Source of the DNA: Gadus chalcogrammus
Taxonomy: Eukaryota; Chordata; Actinopteri; Gadiformes; Gadidae
Reading direction: 5' to 3'
Length of the DNA stretch: 64,000 nucleotides
Assembly (NCBI RefSeq): GCF_026213295.1
Contig: NC_079426.1
Location: forward strand, 25,938,402-26,002,401
In this document: piece by piece, positions 10,101-19,718 of the stretch
How positions within the stretch are numbered: position 1 is the first letter of the stretch
Layout: every line of letters starts with the position of its first letter
Translations under genes and position numbers: made by a program
The notes under the pieces: model-generated
The model's database searches: none
What the model was told of the DNA's origin: nothing
What the model saw: only the letters and a program-made list of their open reading frames with translations

Positions 10101-11435
10101 ATGGCTTCTCCCCCTCCTCAAACGGTGGATGGGAAGCCTGGACGGGTGTGCGTTTGTGGGAACCATATCTCGGAGAGAGATACCCACCTCACCTGCAATG
10201 AGTGCCTCGGGCTGAGACATGCCCGAGAAGCACTGGCTCCCATGGGTACCTGCGACCACTGCGCACGGCTCCCTATGAAAAGTCTCCAACGTCGGCTAGC
10301 TCGCCATGTTAGCCTGACAGACGATGACCCGTTGCTGTCGGGGGCCCCCCTTCCTAGCGACCATATCCAAGTAGCCACAGCGGGCGCGAGCACCGACTGG
10401 GGTGAAAGGATGGAGCAAGAAGACCTAAGGGTGATGACCGAGTCCGAATACCTGGGGGGCTGCGAGGCCCACGATGAGCTGGACTCGGTCGATGGCTCGG
10501 ACGAACCGATCCTATTTGAAGAGGACGGCGCCGACCCGTTCCATCCGGTCGAAGAGGCTGGATTACGAGGAACCCTGCTTGACCTGCACCCAGAGGGTGC
10601 GAGAGGCGATGACAGCGGTTCCCCGACTATCGGCACGAGCCTACATGACGTGTGCAGGCGCGCTGCCGCCAAGCTGGAAATTCCATGGCCCAACGCTCCG
10701 CCCGAAAAGACCGGTTCCCGGTACGAAGGCAAGCGTTTACCTCGGGTGAAAAGCGCGGAGAGGCAACTTCTCCCCTTGTTCCCCGAGTGTGTGGAAGAGG
10801 CTACCCGCACCTGGTCGCAGCCTGTTGCTCTTGGTGTGCGGGCCCTCAATACGTCGTCCATGCTGATGGCGTATCAGGCGTAGCTACAGGACGAGATGTC
10901 AGGGTCGGGTGTCATGGACCGCAAACTCTGGGACGAGATGCGTGTCGTGACCGACCTATGCCTCCGTCTTCACCGGTGCACCGTGCAGGCTTCTGGAAAG
11001 GCTATGGGCACCATGGTGGCGCAGGAGAGAGCACGTTGGCTCAATTTATCCAGCCTCTCTCACCGCGAGAAAGTACAGCTCCTCGATGTCGCGGTGGATC
11101 CAAAGGGCTTGTTCGGCCCCGCTATGACCACCATGCAACGTCGCTGTGAGGAAAATAAACGGGAGGGGGAGGCTCTGCAGTTCTGCATGCCCAGGAAGAC
11201 GCAGCCTCCTCCCGCTCCGACTTCTCGGCCATCCTTTGCACAGGTGGCGGCGAGGCCACCGCCGACCTACAGGATTGCGAGACGCCCTGGTTCGCACCCC
11301 AGACCTCCAGCTCAACCCAAGACTGAGGCTGGGGCTGCGTGGGCCAACAAACCAGCTGCACCAGTGGATCAGCATGGAGGCAAGCCAGCGCCACTTCGCC
11401 CACGCCCGGGCAAGAGGCCTAAGCAGTCCGCCTAG
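10101..11435 (+). pseudogene. DIRS gag-like protein, one internal stop
   Basis: The frame starts at ATG 10101 in a strong context (GCCATGG) and would encode about 444 residues. The N-terminal part has paired cysteines (CVCGNH, CNECLGLRHA, CDHCARLP) resembling zinc-binding knuckles of fish DIRS/Ngaro gag proteins. An acidic middle and a proline/arginine-rich basic C-terminus (PPPAPTSRPSFAQVAARPPP) follow, as expected for a nucleic-acid-binding particle protein. TAG at 10881-10883 interrupts an otherwise continuous frame (MAYQA-stop-LQDEM), the only visible lesion. RT/RNase H lies 195 bp downstream in the same frame. Confidence 0.8.
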
Positions 11436-11630
11436 CTCGCTGCCGGGAGAGGGAAAACGTGTCTGCCAGACGCACGCTCCTCTCCCACAGCAAAGGGGTA
11501 TGTCCGGAGGGTTTGCCGTTGCGACTCAGGACAGCTTACACTTCCAGAACCCCTCCACTGTCGAAAACACACACATGTTTTCAGCAATAAAATTGTACCC
11601 CCTAGTGCACCCAGGCCGAGGGCACTGCTT

Positions 11631-13625
11631 TTGGAAAAAAGACAAAAAATAAGCCATATGAGCTCTTTGTCGGAGCAGGCTATAAACAGGGGGACGCAAC
11701 GCTCCCTGCCACAAGCGGGCGCCGTTCCTCCACCTGTGGCGCCGGCGCCGGCAGTGGGCTCAATCGCACAGCGAATGCAGCACTGGCGGCCAATTGTGAA
11801 ATCAGAATGGATTCTGAAAACCATAGAAAAAGGGTACAGAATCCAGTTTATGCATTCCCCTCCGAGTTTCTCGAGAATAATACACTCGCAGGCAGTGGGG
11901 GAAGCGGCTCACTTTCTTGCAGCAGAGATAAAGTCTCTACTGGAGAAACGCGCCATTCAAGTGGTTCCACCAGCTCAAGCAATGAGCGGGTTCTACTCAA
12001 GATATTTCATAATAAAGAAAAAGGCAGGGGGCATGAGACCTATATTGGATCTGAGGGCGTTGAATACGCATCTCAGACGATACAGATTTCGGATGTTGAC
12101 ACATTCAGCACTGCTGAGGTTCGTACGTCCAGGCGATTGGTTCACCACCCTGGACCTGGCCGACGCATATTACCATATCCGAATCTACCCCCCGCACAGA
12201 AAGTTTCTCAGATTTGCCTTTCAAGGGGTGATTTACGAGTTTTCGGTTCTTCCTTTCGGACTGTCACTAAGCCCGCGAGTCTTTGTGAAATGCACAGAGG
12301 CCGCGTTAGGTCCACTCAGTACGAAAGGGATTCGTCTGGCAACCTTTATAGACGACTTCCTCCTGGCTGCGAGTTCAGCACAGGAGGCAATTGCTCATAC
12401 GGAACACACGATGGCACACTTGTCATCGCTGGGGTTCAGGTTCAACTTGAAGAAAAGTGTACTGACCCCTTCCCAGTCAATAACTTTCATCGGGCTGTCT
12501 CTGGACTCAGTCACAATGAGTGCTCAACTAACTCCGGACAGAGTGAAGGCGATACATGCATGTCTCGCTTTGTTTCGCAGGGGAAATTATGTCACACTGA
12601 GGGATTGCCACAGATTATTGGGTCTGATGGCGTCAGCTCTGATGGCGGTTCCCCTTGGCAGGCTGTATATGAGGGGTTTTCAACGCTGGGTGTCGAGTCT
12701 CGGTCTGGACCCACGAGTTCATGCACACCGACGCATATGTGTTCCAGTAGACTGCACGCTGGCGCTTCGTCAGTGGAAACATCCGTATTTCCTTACACAA
12801 GGCGTGCAACTTGGCACGATATGTGCGAGGAAGGTGGTTACCACCGACGCGTCTCTATGGGGGTGGGGTGCCACCCACGAAGGGCGATCGGTGAACGGCC
12901 GATGGAGATCGGAACTGCGCTCTGTTCACATCAATGTTCTCGAACTTATGGCAGTGTTCCTGGCGCTGAGACATTTTCTGCCGTATGTAACAGGCGCTCA
13001 TGTTCTGGTAAGGACAGACAATACGACGGTAGTGGCCTACATCAACAAGCAGGGAGGCTTGCGCTCCCCTCAACTACACAGACTGGCACACAAACTGATC
13101 CTCTGGAGCAGCGCCAATCTACTCTCACTCAGGGCAACGCATGTGCCTGGAGTGATGAACCACGGCGCGGATTTACTCTCACGAGGGCACCCTCGTTATG
13201 GAGAGTGGAGACTTCACCGGGAGGTGATGGAACTGATTCGGAACCGCTACGGGTGCCCGTCAGTAGACCTGTTTGCCTCCAGGGAGAACACACAATGTCC
13301 CCTGTTCTTCTCTCTGAACGATCCAGAGGCTCCGCTCGGGGTGGACGCATTGGCGCATGCGTGGCCGCGCACACTCCTTTACACATTTCCCCCGTTGGCT
13401 CTGATAACCCCGACATTAGACAGAGTAAGGACCGAGGGTCTAATTGCTATTCTGGTAGCGCCGAATTGGCCTCAGAAACAGTGGTTGGCGGAGATAACGC
13501 AAATGCTTTATTCACAACCGCTGCAACTCCCGCTGCGCAGGGATCTGTTGTCCCAGGCTCGGGGGGACATTTTTCATCCCCACCCAGAACGTCTGGCTCT
13601 CTGGGCTTGGCCCGTGAAAGGATGA
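11631..13625 (+). CDS. DIRS reverse transcriptase / RNase H
   Basis: Intact 664-residue frame. RT motifs in order: VVPPAQAMSGFYSRYFIIKK and MRPILDLRALN, then TLDLADAYYHI (first catalytic Asp), VLPFGLSLSPRVF, and TFIDDFLLA (the YxDD box, here FIDD, common in DIRS elements), then the thumb. RNase H follows with VVTTDASLWGWGA, INVLELMAVFLAL and VLVRTDNTTVVA, then the catalytic His/Asp region (GADLLSRG). The C-terminal extension (SVDLFASRENTQCPLF) is typical of DIRS RT proteins. It reverse transcribes the element RNA. The first ATG is used as start; the open frame reaches slightly farther upstream. It overlaps the recombinase start by ATGA (13622-13625). Confidence 0.92.
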   Translation: MEKRQKISHMSSLSEQAINRGTQRSLPQAGAVPPPVAPAPAVGSIAQRMQHWRPIVKSEWILKTIEKGYRIQFMHSPPSFSRIIHSQAVGEAAHFLAAEIKSLLEKRAIQVVPPAQAMSGFYSRYFIIKKKAGGMRPILDLRALNTHLRRYRFRMLTHSALLRFVRPGDWFTTLDLADAYYHIRIYPPHRKFLRFAFQGVIYEFSVLPFGLSLSPRVFVKCTEAALGPLSTKGIRLATFIDDFLLAASSAQEAIAHTEHTMAHLSSLGFRFNLKKSVLTPSQSITFIGLSLDSVTMSAQLTPDRVKAIHACLALFRRGNYVTLRDCHRLLGLMASALMAVPLGRLYMRGFQRWVSSLGLDPRVHAHRRICVPVDCTLALRQWKHPYFLTQGVQLGTICARKVVTTDASLWGWGATHEGRSVNGRWRSELRSVHINVLELMAVFLALRHFLPYVTGAHVLVRTDNTTVVAYINKQGGLRSPQLHRLAHKLILWSSANLLSLRATHVPGVMNHGADLLSRGHPRYGEWRLHREVMELIRNRYGCPSVDLFASRENTQCPLFFSLNDPEAPLGVDALAHAWPRTLLYTFPPLALITPTLDRVRTEGLIAILVAPNWPQKQWLAEITQMLYSQPLQLPLRRDLLSQARGDIFHPHPERLALWAWPVKG

Positions 13626-14676
13626 ATCTTACGTCATGTGGCCTGCCACAGAATGTTATAATGACCATCCAAAGCGCGAGGGCGCCTTCGACGCGTACTG
13701 TGTATGAGGCTAAATGGCGTGTCTTTGAGGATTGGTGTACTTCTACTGATGAAGTCCCCTTCCAGTGTTCTGTTGATACTGTGTTGATATTTCTACAGTC
13801 TCTCTTTGACAAGGGGAGGGCGTTTTCTACGCTGAAGATGTATCTCGCTGCCATATCAGCATGTCACGTGGGTATTAACGGCAAGACGGTGGGACAGCAT
13901 CCCTTGGTCTGTCGTTTCCTACGGGGAGCACGTCGTTTGCGCCCTGTGTCAAAGCCTCTATCACCTGGGTGGGATTTACCACTGGTGTTGGGGGCTTTAT
14001 CGGGGCCTCCTTTTGAACCATTGTCGGAAGTGGACGCGAAAACGCTTTCCCTTAAGACGGCGTTGCTCATGGCGTTAGTTTCAGCAAAACGAGTTGGTGA
14101 TCTACACGCTTTGTCGGTGCATTCGTCGTGTATGCAGTTTGGCTCTGGAGACTCTAAGGTGTCGCTGCGGCCGAATCCGGCGTATGTTCCTAAAGTCATG
14201 GACACGTCTTACTCGTGCCTTTCCATGGAGTTTAGTGCTTTCTACCCTCCGCCGTTCACCTCTGAGGAGCAACGGCGGATGCACACGCATGTCCTGTACG
14301 CGCTCTGAGAGCTTATGTGTCAAGGACTCTATCGTTTAGGAAGGCGGATCAATTGTTCGTTTCATGGTCTGGCCCTCACAAGGGTAAATCTATCACAAAA
14401 CAGCGTTTATCACGCTGGGTTGTTGAGGCTATAGCTTTGGCTTATTCAGCAAAAGGGCTGGAGGCGCCTGTTGGTTTGCATGCGCATTCAACAAGGGGCG
14501 TTGCCACGTCGTGGGCCTTGTTTAAAGGGGTTTCGTTGCAGGAGGTGTGCGAATCCGCTTCTTGGGCTTCACCCACTACGTTCATGAGGTTTTACCGACT
14601 TGACGTTACTGCGCCTCGCTTGGCTCACGCTGTTTTGAGTGTGACCTCAGGGGGAGCGCAGGGCGCTCTGTCATGA
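13622..14676 (+). pseudogene. DIRS tyrosine recombinase, 2-bp frameshift
   Basis: The likely start ATG overlaps the RT stop codon as ATGA. The N-terminal SAM-like core-binding domain spans RAPSTRTVYEAKWRVFEDWC to LKMYLAAISACHVG. The catalytic domain shows the first Arg in ALVSAKRVGDLHAL, the H-x-x-R pair in HSTRGVATSW (His codon 14485-14487) and the nucleophile Tyr in MRFYRLDV (14593-14595). Near 14282-14286 the repeat CACACG appears to carry an extra AC: removing two bases would join EEQRRMH to the family-typical CPVRALRAYVSRTLS. The enzyme would integrate the circular cDNA. As it stands the protein is cut before the H-x-x-R and Tyr residues. Confidence 0.88.
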
Positions 14677-14744
14677 TTGGAATGGTCACGTATCGTTGAG
14701 GTTGGCTTGTCCGGCAATACGGGAGTAAACATATCCCATATGTG

Positions 14745-14832
14745 AGATACCTCACGATTGCTTGAAAGAGAACTTAAGGTTACGACCGTAACCCCGGTTC
14801 TCTGATAGCATGAGTGAGGTATCTCACCGGAT
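14745..14832. repeat. DIRS internal complementary region (ICR)
   Basis: The first half (CTCACGATTGCTTGAAAGAGAAC) is the inverse of the element's extreme left end; the second (CTTAAGGTTACGACCGTAACC on to GAGTGAGGTATCTCAC) is the inverse of its extreme right end. In the DIRS replication model it serves as the template joining both cDNA ends into a circle. Confidence 0.9.
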
Positions 14833-14869
14833 TGCCCTTCTTGCGGTGAGCGAGAAGAGGTTGCTACCT

Positions 14870-15059
14870 TGAATGACGCTGTACGCACGGTCAGATACTT
14901 ATATAGGGGGCTGACCCGGGGTGCGTCAGACGTGGCCAGCCAATCACGGCTGGCGTAGTGATAAAGTGCTTCTGAGGGATACGCGGGGAGGCGTACCCAT
15001 ATGTGAGATACCTCACTCATGCTATCAGATAACCGGGGTTACGGTTGTAACCTTAAGTT
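14870..15059. repeat. DIRS right inverted terminal repeat
   Basis: Inverse of the left repeat through TGAGGTATCTCAC, then a right-specific end (CATGCTATCAGATAACCGGGG on to CCTTAAGTT). Left and right outermost ends differ, as usual for DIRS. Confidence 0.85.
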
Positions 15060-15142
15060 CTGGCTGCTACCTGTTTTAGGGACCGTCAGCAAATTACACT
15101 CACCGACTGGTGGCAGAGACGTTACCATGGAATTGTTTCAGG

Positions 15143-15390
15143 AAATGGGTGAGTCACACAAATATATTGCAATATAGTTTTTTAATCATAATGCAGTTAA
15201 TAGTTTAATATTCAACAAAAATAGACTAAACTATATTTGAAATTATTAATTGCATCCCGTTTAACAATAATGCAATATATTAGCAAAGTTACCTGCAGTA
15301 AGTAGCAGCCCACCATTGGCAACTACTACTACAATCAGGTGACAAAATGTATTTTTTAGTGATTTTTATGTTATTTTATATGATTTATTT
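15143..15390. other. Foldback centre (loop)
   Basis: A 248-bp AT-rich spacer without a self-complementary partner separates the arms: left arm end near GTTACCATGGAATTGTTTC, right arm start near AACAAATCCATGGTAACG. No coding sequence. Confidence 0.7.
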
Positions 15391-17609
15391 CCAGAAACAA
15401 ATCCATGGTAACGTCTCTGCCACCATCGGTGAGTGTAACTTGTTGACGGTCCCTAGAACAGGTAGCAGCCAGAACGTAAATGACGTTGTTGCACAGACAT
15501 CGATGGCGACAACATGTGTTTGTGATTTTTGCGATACGGTGTCCTAAACCGTCCTCAACATACTAAGCCCGTAATGTATTGCACTTATGTTGATGAATCC
15601 GAATGGGTGGTAAACCGAATATCCGGCGAATATCAAACCGGAGGCTAACTTGCACCTGTTGAGATGGCATGCTCCGGTAGAGCTGCTCTTTAGCATCGCG
15701 CTAACCGTGGCTAACAGAGCCTGTCTCTTCCCGTCCTATTAACTGTACTTATGGGAGAGAGCCCGATTAAATCCGGATATTTTAATAAATTGGGTGTTAT
15801 AGGTTTTAAACAACATGTCCGAGTTATTTGAATGACAGAAGCTCCGCTAGCTCGATGCTAAAGTGCTAACCGGAGCTAACAGCCTGTCCCCTCCCGTCCT
15901 ATTAACTGTATTTATGGCTATGCCTTTTTCTCTTTCCAATATGACCATACACAATGGCCAGAGGACCAGCATCCTTTTTAAACTGATAAACAAAATAATC
16001 TTTGAGTTCTACATGTTCTAAAAATGTTCATTAATTGACAGTCCTAATGTTTATTTTCTTGTCTTCTGATTCTTTATTACAGTATGGAAGGTGAGATTTG
16101 GAGGTACCTGGTCAGGTCTTTGTCAGCCTTCAAATCCCAGATGTGGAGACTGCAGGGATACCTCACAGAGAAGACACTAAAGAGTCATCTCTCATTCATC
16201 GAGTGGACTCATTGGTTTGCGAATGACCACAAAGATGCTCCCATAGGCAGATTGCTGCATGGCATTCACCACTTATTCAAATTGAAGAGGTTGAAGCAGT
16301 CTTCCTTGTGGTCACTTGCCATAACAATGTCATGTGTTTTATGAAAACACCATCAGTAACATTTAAATTGAGTTGATGTGGACGGCTCTTTTTTTTGTCT
16401 GATTTATTCAGTGTTCAGTGCCGGTTTGTGAGATATGCATTGTTTGAAAGATAAGCCTTTGATTTTGTTTAATTTTAATGTGCCTTTCATCAACAGTGGT
16501 TTGCGGTTTTATAACAACAATTAAAGTGCTTAACTACTGGTGAACGATGTTGCAGAACATATATGGTTTGTGTTGATTGCATGGAAAAGGGAATAACGAG
16601 TTACAACTTATATGGTAAGAGCCTGGTAATACCATGGAAACAAACAAGGCTTCCTTTTACAGTACAGTTTCAGCTTAATTACTGGGTAAATTGTCGTGTT
16701 TTACTTGGTAACGTCGCAGAACGTACATGGTACAAGTTTGTGTTGACTCTATGGAAAAGGGAATAATGTATTACAAATGATATGGTAAGAACCTGGTAAT
16801 ACCATGGAAACAAACAAGGCTTCCTTTTACAGTACAGTTTCAGCTTAATTACTGGGTAAATTGTCGTGTTTAACTTGGTAACATCGCAGAACGTACATGG
16901 TACAAGTTTGTGTTGACTGCATGGATAATGGAATGTATCTATTATAAATTATATGGTAAGAACCTGGTAATACCATGGAAACAAATGGCTTTGTACCCAG
17001 TATTTAAGAAGATGTACCATAACACTAAAGGAAAACTGTTCCTGCAGAGGTTGTTACAGGTAAGTAATTCCATAGTGGTAAATCGAATAAACCCTTTCTA
17101 AATGGGTGTAGCTACGAATAATAACTAAGAAAAAGTATTTTATTGGAAAGCACTATGCTAATTTCTTGATAGTACATCATTAAACTTGGGCGGTTAACAA
17201 CATAAACCTTGGATAATAGGTGTTTATAAGAATTGGTTGCCTAATTTCCTAGGAAGTACACAATAAAAAACAGTTACAACTACACGCTACTTAGTTGAGT
17301 TGATGGGTAATAGTGGAGGTTTTACTTAGTACTTCAGCTGTAATTCCTCTGTATTTACCTTCTTATTACCAGTGGTAATAACACAGTTATACACTATAAT
17401 TTACCGGATAATTCCTCTGTATTTACCTTCTTATTACCAGTGGTAATTACCGAGTAATACACTATGATTTATCATGTATTTGCTGGGTAACTACCTCTCT
17501 ATTTACCTTCTTATTACCAGTGGTAATTACCCAGTAATACACTATGATTTACCATGTATGTACCGGGTAAATACCTAGTAATTAGGGGACTGTAAAAGGA
17601 AGGGTTACC
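15391..17609. repeat. Foldback right arm with empty DIRS site
   Basis: Inverted copy of the left arm. At 15468-15487 the sequence reads through AGCCAGAACGTAAATGACG, the inverse of the left-arm DNA on either side of the DIRS insertion, so it keeps the pre-insertion state. It carries two to three ~170-bp units (16550-16985) and the matching short frame. Confidence 0.85.
16084..16344 (+). CDS. Conserved short ORF in foldback right arm
   Basis: An 86-residue frame starting MEGEIWRYLVRS, preceded by TTTATTACAGT. It matches the left-arm frame except for Leu/Trp and Lys/Thr changes and continues 19 residues further. The family is unknown. It may be coding or simply preserved by arm identity. Confidence 0.3.
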   Translation: MEGEIWRYLVRSLSAFKSQMWRLQGYLTEKTLKSHLSFIEWTHWFANDHKDAPIGRLLHGIHHLFKLKRLKQSSLWSLAITMSCVL

Positions 17610-17617
17610 TGTTATTT

Positions 17618-17982
17618 TTCTTAAATCTTCATCTCTACATTACTTAATGGAAATGCTCTTAATGACTATATTCTTATTGGGAATTTGGTAGACAGCAAAA
17701 CGAGACACTGAACATTTGGAGTGGTCTCTCAATTTTTTCCAGAGCTGTATATCGAATGGCGATTAATCACTATGAATCATGATTAATCCACAGCTACCCT
17801 GTGATTAATCTGATTAATTAATTATTAATTGTTTGACAGACGTAATATACAGCATATACAGTATATATACCTAAAAATACAACGCTGCATGGGTCAAGAT
17901 GCGAGTGTCTGTAATCTGGTTTGTTTGTTCAAATATATGTGACTGATTTTGCTGACCACACACTATTATTTTATGTTTATAG
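17618..17982. other. AT-rich sequence, no HECT N-lobe found
   Basis: GATTAATCAC/GTGATTAATC blocks and GTTTGACAGACG near 17755-17845 look like decayed hAT termini. I see no exon. Confidence 0.4.
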
Positions 17983-18058
17983 CATTCACCCATTGCAGTG
18001 ACGAGGGTGGCTGCATCCCCTTCTATTTGGACAACAGACTACATGTCCCTCTCCAACA
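17983..18058 (+). CDS. Candidate exon of uncertain membership
   Basis: A 76-bp open stretch follows TTTATAG and precedes a good donor (CAACA|GTAAGT). It reads HSPIAVTRVAASPSIWTTDY in one frame and FTHCSDEGGCIPFYLDNRLH in another; neither matches a HECT N-lobe. Splice signals are the only support. Confidence 0.25.
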
Positions 18059-18158
18059 GTAAGTGTTTTGATCATTTTAGCCCAATACGTAGATTCATTT
18101 AATATGAAAAGTGTCTGCTTAATGCACTGCATAAACCAGGTCAAGCAGGTAGGCAGGG

Positions 18159-18726
18159 TGTTACGCCCCATTCTAGGGGCCTAGGACGCAACATGAAAAA
18201 CCCCCATCTTCCCCAACTCACAAGTAGCCACGAGCACACGTTATTCAGTTTTAAATGAAAACAGGATTTATTCACACAATATTATCAACGTAAGTAAGGT
18301 AGGCTTCAGAGAGGGGCCAGGCCAAAATAACAAACAAAACTTCCCTATCTGAAACAAAATGGACAATCAACAATCAACTGAGCTCCCTTTCTAATTAAAA
18401 CAAGAGAAAACAATACACACCGAAATAGCAGCCCAACCCTACTATTTCACAGAGAAACTTCTAAACTGAAATACAGGACTTCGTAAACGTGTGGCTTGTT
18501 GGGAGAGGAGGAGGATGGAAGTGTTGGCTGCCACGGTGGCCATCTTTACTCCTTTTATTCCTGTTACGGTTTCCTGCCTCGGCCAATCACAATCCCCGGC
18601 CGAAATGAGTGGACCAATCCCCACCCAGGAATGGCAAATTCCTATTTACATAGGAGATTGACAAGAAACACAAAGCCACACACACAAACGCAACAGAATA
18701 CAAAAACTACGACCACGGTCGTAACA
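18159..18726 (-). mobile_element. Solo LTR candidate, minus orientation
   Basis: The 568-bp block has inverse ends TGTTACG and CGTAACA, that is TG...CA with short inverted repeats. On the minus strand AATAAA lies about 100 bp before the 3' end (within GTGAATAAATCCTG). There is no internal coding DNA and no second LTR. Flanks CAGGG and GTGGG are only partly alike, so a target duplication is not proven. Confidence 0.55.
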
Positions 18727-19018
18727 GTGGGTTATACAGGAGATCACTTACCAGATCACTCCCATACTCCTGATCTTACACGCATAGAAGGAACATCAGA
18801 TATAAGATCACTACTAAGACCTCTTTTATTTAAACACATTAATTTTTCCTTTGTTACTTTGAGTAAGGTAGGTTTTCATGGGATTTGTTAAAACACTGCC
18901 AAATGTAATTATTCCACGACCCTAATCTTTTAAAATAATGTTTTAAACCTAAAAAGGCACTGTTTTCCTATTCAAGTAGTAATGTCACTAATACAATCTT
19001 TTGGAATTTCTTTCAAAG

Positions 19019-19233
19019 ATTGCGGCAAGGTTTGGAGTGCTTGGGGGTGCTGCAGGCTGCAGTAGGGAGCACTGCCTTGAGAAGGCTGTTTTCAGGTGGA
19101 CCCCCTGCCCCACTGACAGCAGAGCAGGTGATGAATATGTTTGCCGTCAACTACTCTGTTCGAGGGAGCTCATGCCGGTCAGAGGAGGAGCGGGCAGTTG
19201 GCTACTGGAGGGACTGGCTCATCGATGTGGAAG
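19019..19233 (+). CDS. HECT-like gene exon: N-/C-lobe hinge
   Basis: Preceded by TTTCAAAG and followed by GAAG|GTATGC. It encodes LRQGLECLGVLQAAVGST, then ALRRLFSGGPPAPLTAEQVM and YWRDWLIDVEG, the segment immediately before the catalytic C-lobe in fish HECT paralogues. It ends with one base of a Gly codon that the next exon completes exactly. Confidence 0.75.
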
Positions 19234-19718
19234 GTATGCATACTTTGGTAACTTGAAATGAAAAATAGGGAATTGATGAAATAGGGCTTGGCAGTATCCA
19301 CTACGCCCGATAGATTGCCTTCTTAACTGAGTTGTTCATAGGGAGCCTAGCGGTGTACAGACTTCTGTCTTTATTTTATCCCGTCAGACATTTTGGTCCA
19401 TAAAAAAAAATGTAGGTCACAGAAATCCCATTTTTGGTGGGATTTCTGAGATTTTTTACCATTCATGGTTTTTTCAAAAATATGTGACCTATTCATCATG
19501 TAAGATCCCAATATTGCAGAAAGGATTTTGCAGGCCCCAACAAAGCACCCCTGCGGTAAACTATTAGAAACATTGTGCATTCATTTGATTGAAAGTGTTG
19601 TTTAGAATTTTTAGGTTGATATATTAATCTGTAATGATTATTTTCGGCTAGGTGAAGTGTACAAAAACATTTGCCTTGAGTAATTATATTGACTGAAGTC
19701 CTATCTTTTACATTGCAG

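Larger units (their letters stand above)
9616..15059 (+). mobile_element. DIRS-type tyrosine-recombinase retrotransposon
   Basis: A 5.44 kb element lies in the foldback left arm. Its ends are inverted repeats about 150-175 bp long, and near the 3' side sits an internal complementary region that joins the complements of both outer ends, the hallmark of DIRS elements that replicate through a circle. It encodes gag, RT/RNase H and a tyrosine recombinase rather than an integrase. There is no target duplication: GTTC occurs once in the empty site and at both element borders, fitting recombinase-mediated insertion. Gag and recombinase are each broken by one small lesion, so this copy is not autonomous, but the RT frame is intact. 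Confidence 0.9.
6955..17609. mobile_element. Giant foldback (long inverted repeat) transposon, 10.66 kb with nested DIRS
   Basis: The left end reads GGTAACCCTTCCTTTTACAG and the right end is its inverse. TGTTATTT flanks both sides (6947-6954 and 17610-17617), a perfect 8-bp target duplication. The arms are inverted copies: left arm 6955-9615 continued at 15060-15142 after the DIRS insertion (about 2.74 kb), right arm 15391-17609 (about 2.22 kb), with a 248-bp unpaired centre. The arms carry short GGTAATTACC-rich terminal repeats, ~170-bp tandem units and a matching reading frame each. An 8-bp duplication fits hAT, P or Merlin-like transposases, but no transposase is present, so the superfamily is undetermined. 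It lies between the two halves of the HECT-like gene, on the evidence an intron insertion. Confidence 0.85.

Noticed and set aside
11807..13621. Long second + frame through the DIRS RT gene as a separate protein
   Set aside because: It overlaps RT/RNase H out of frame and has no domain; only its part after 13622 is the recombinase.
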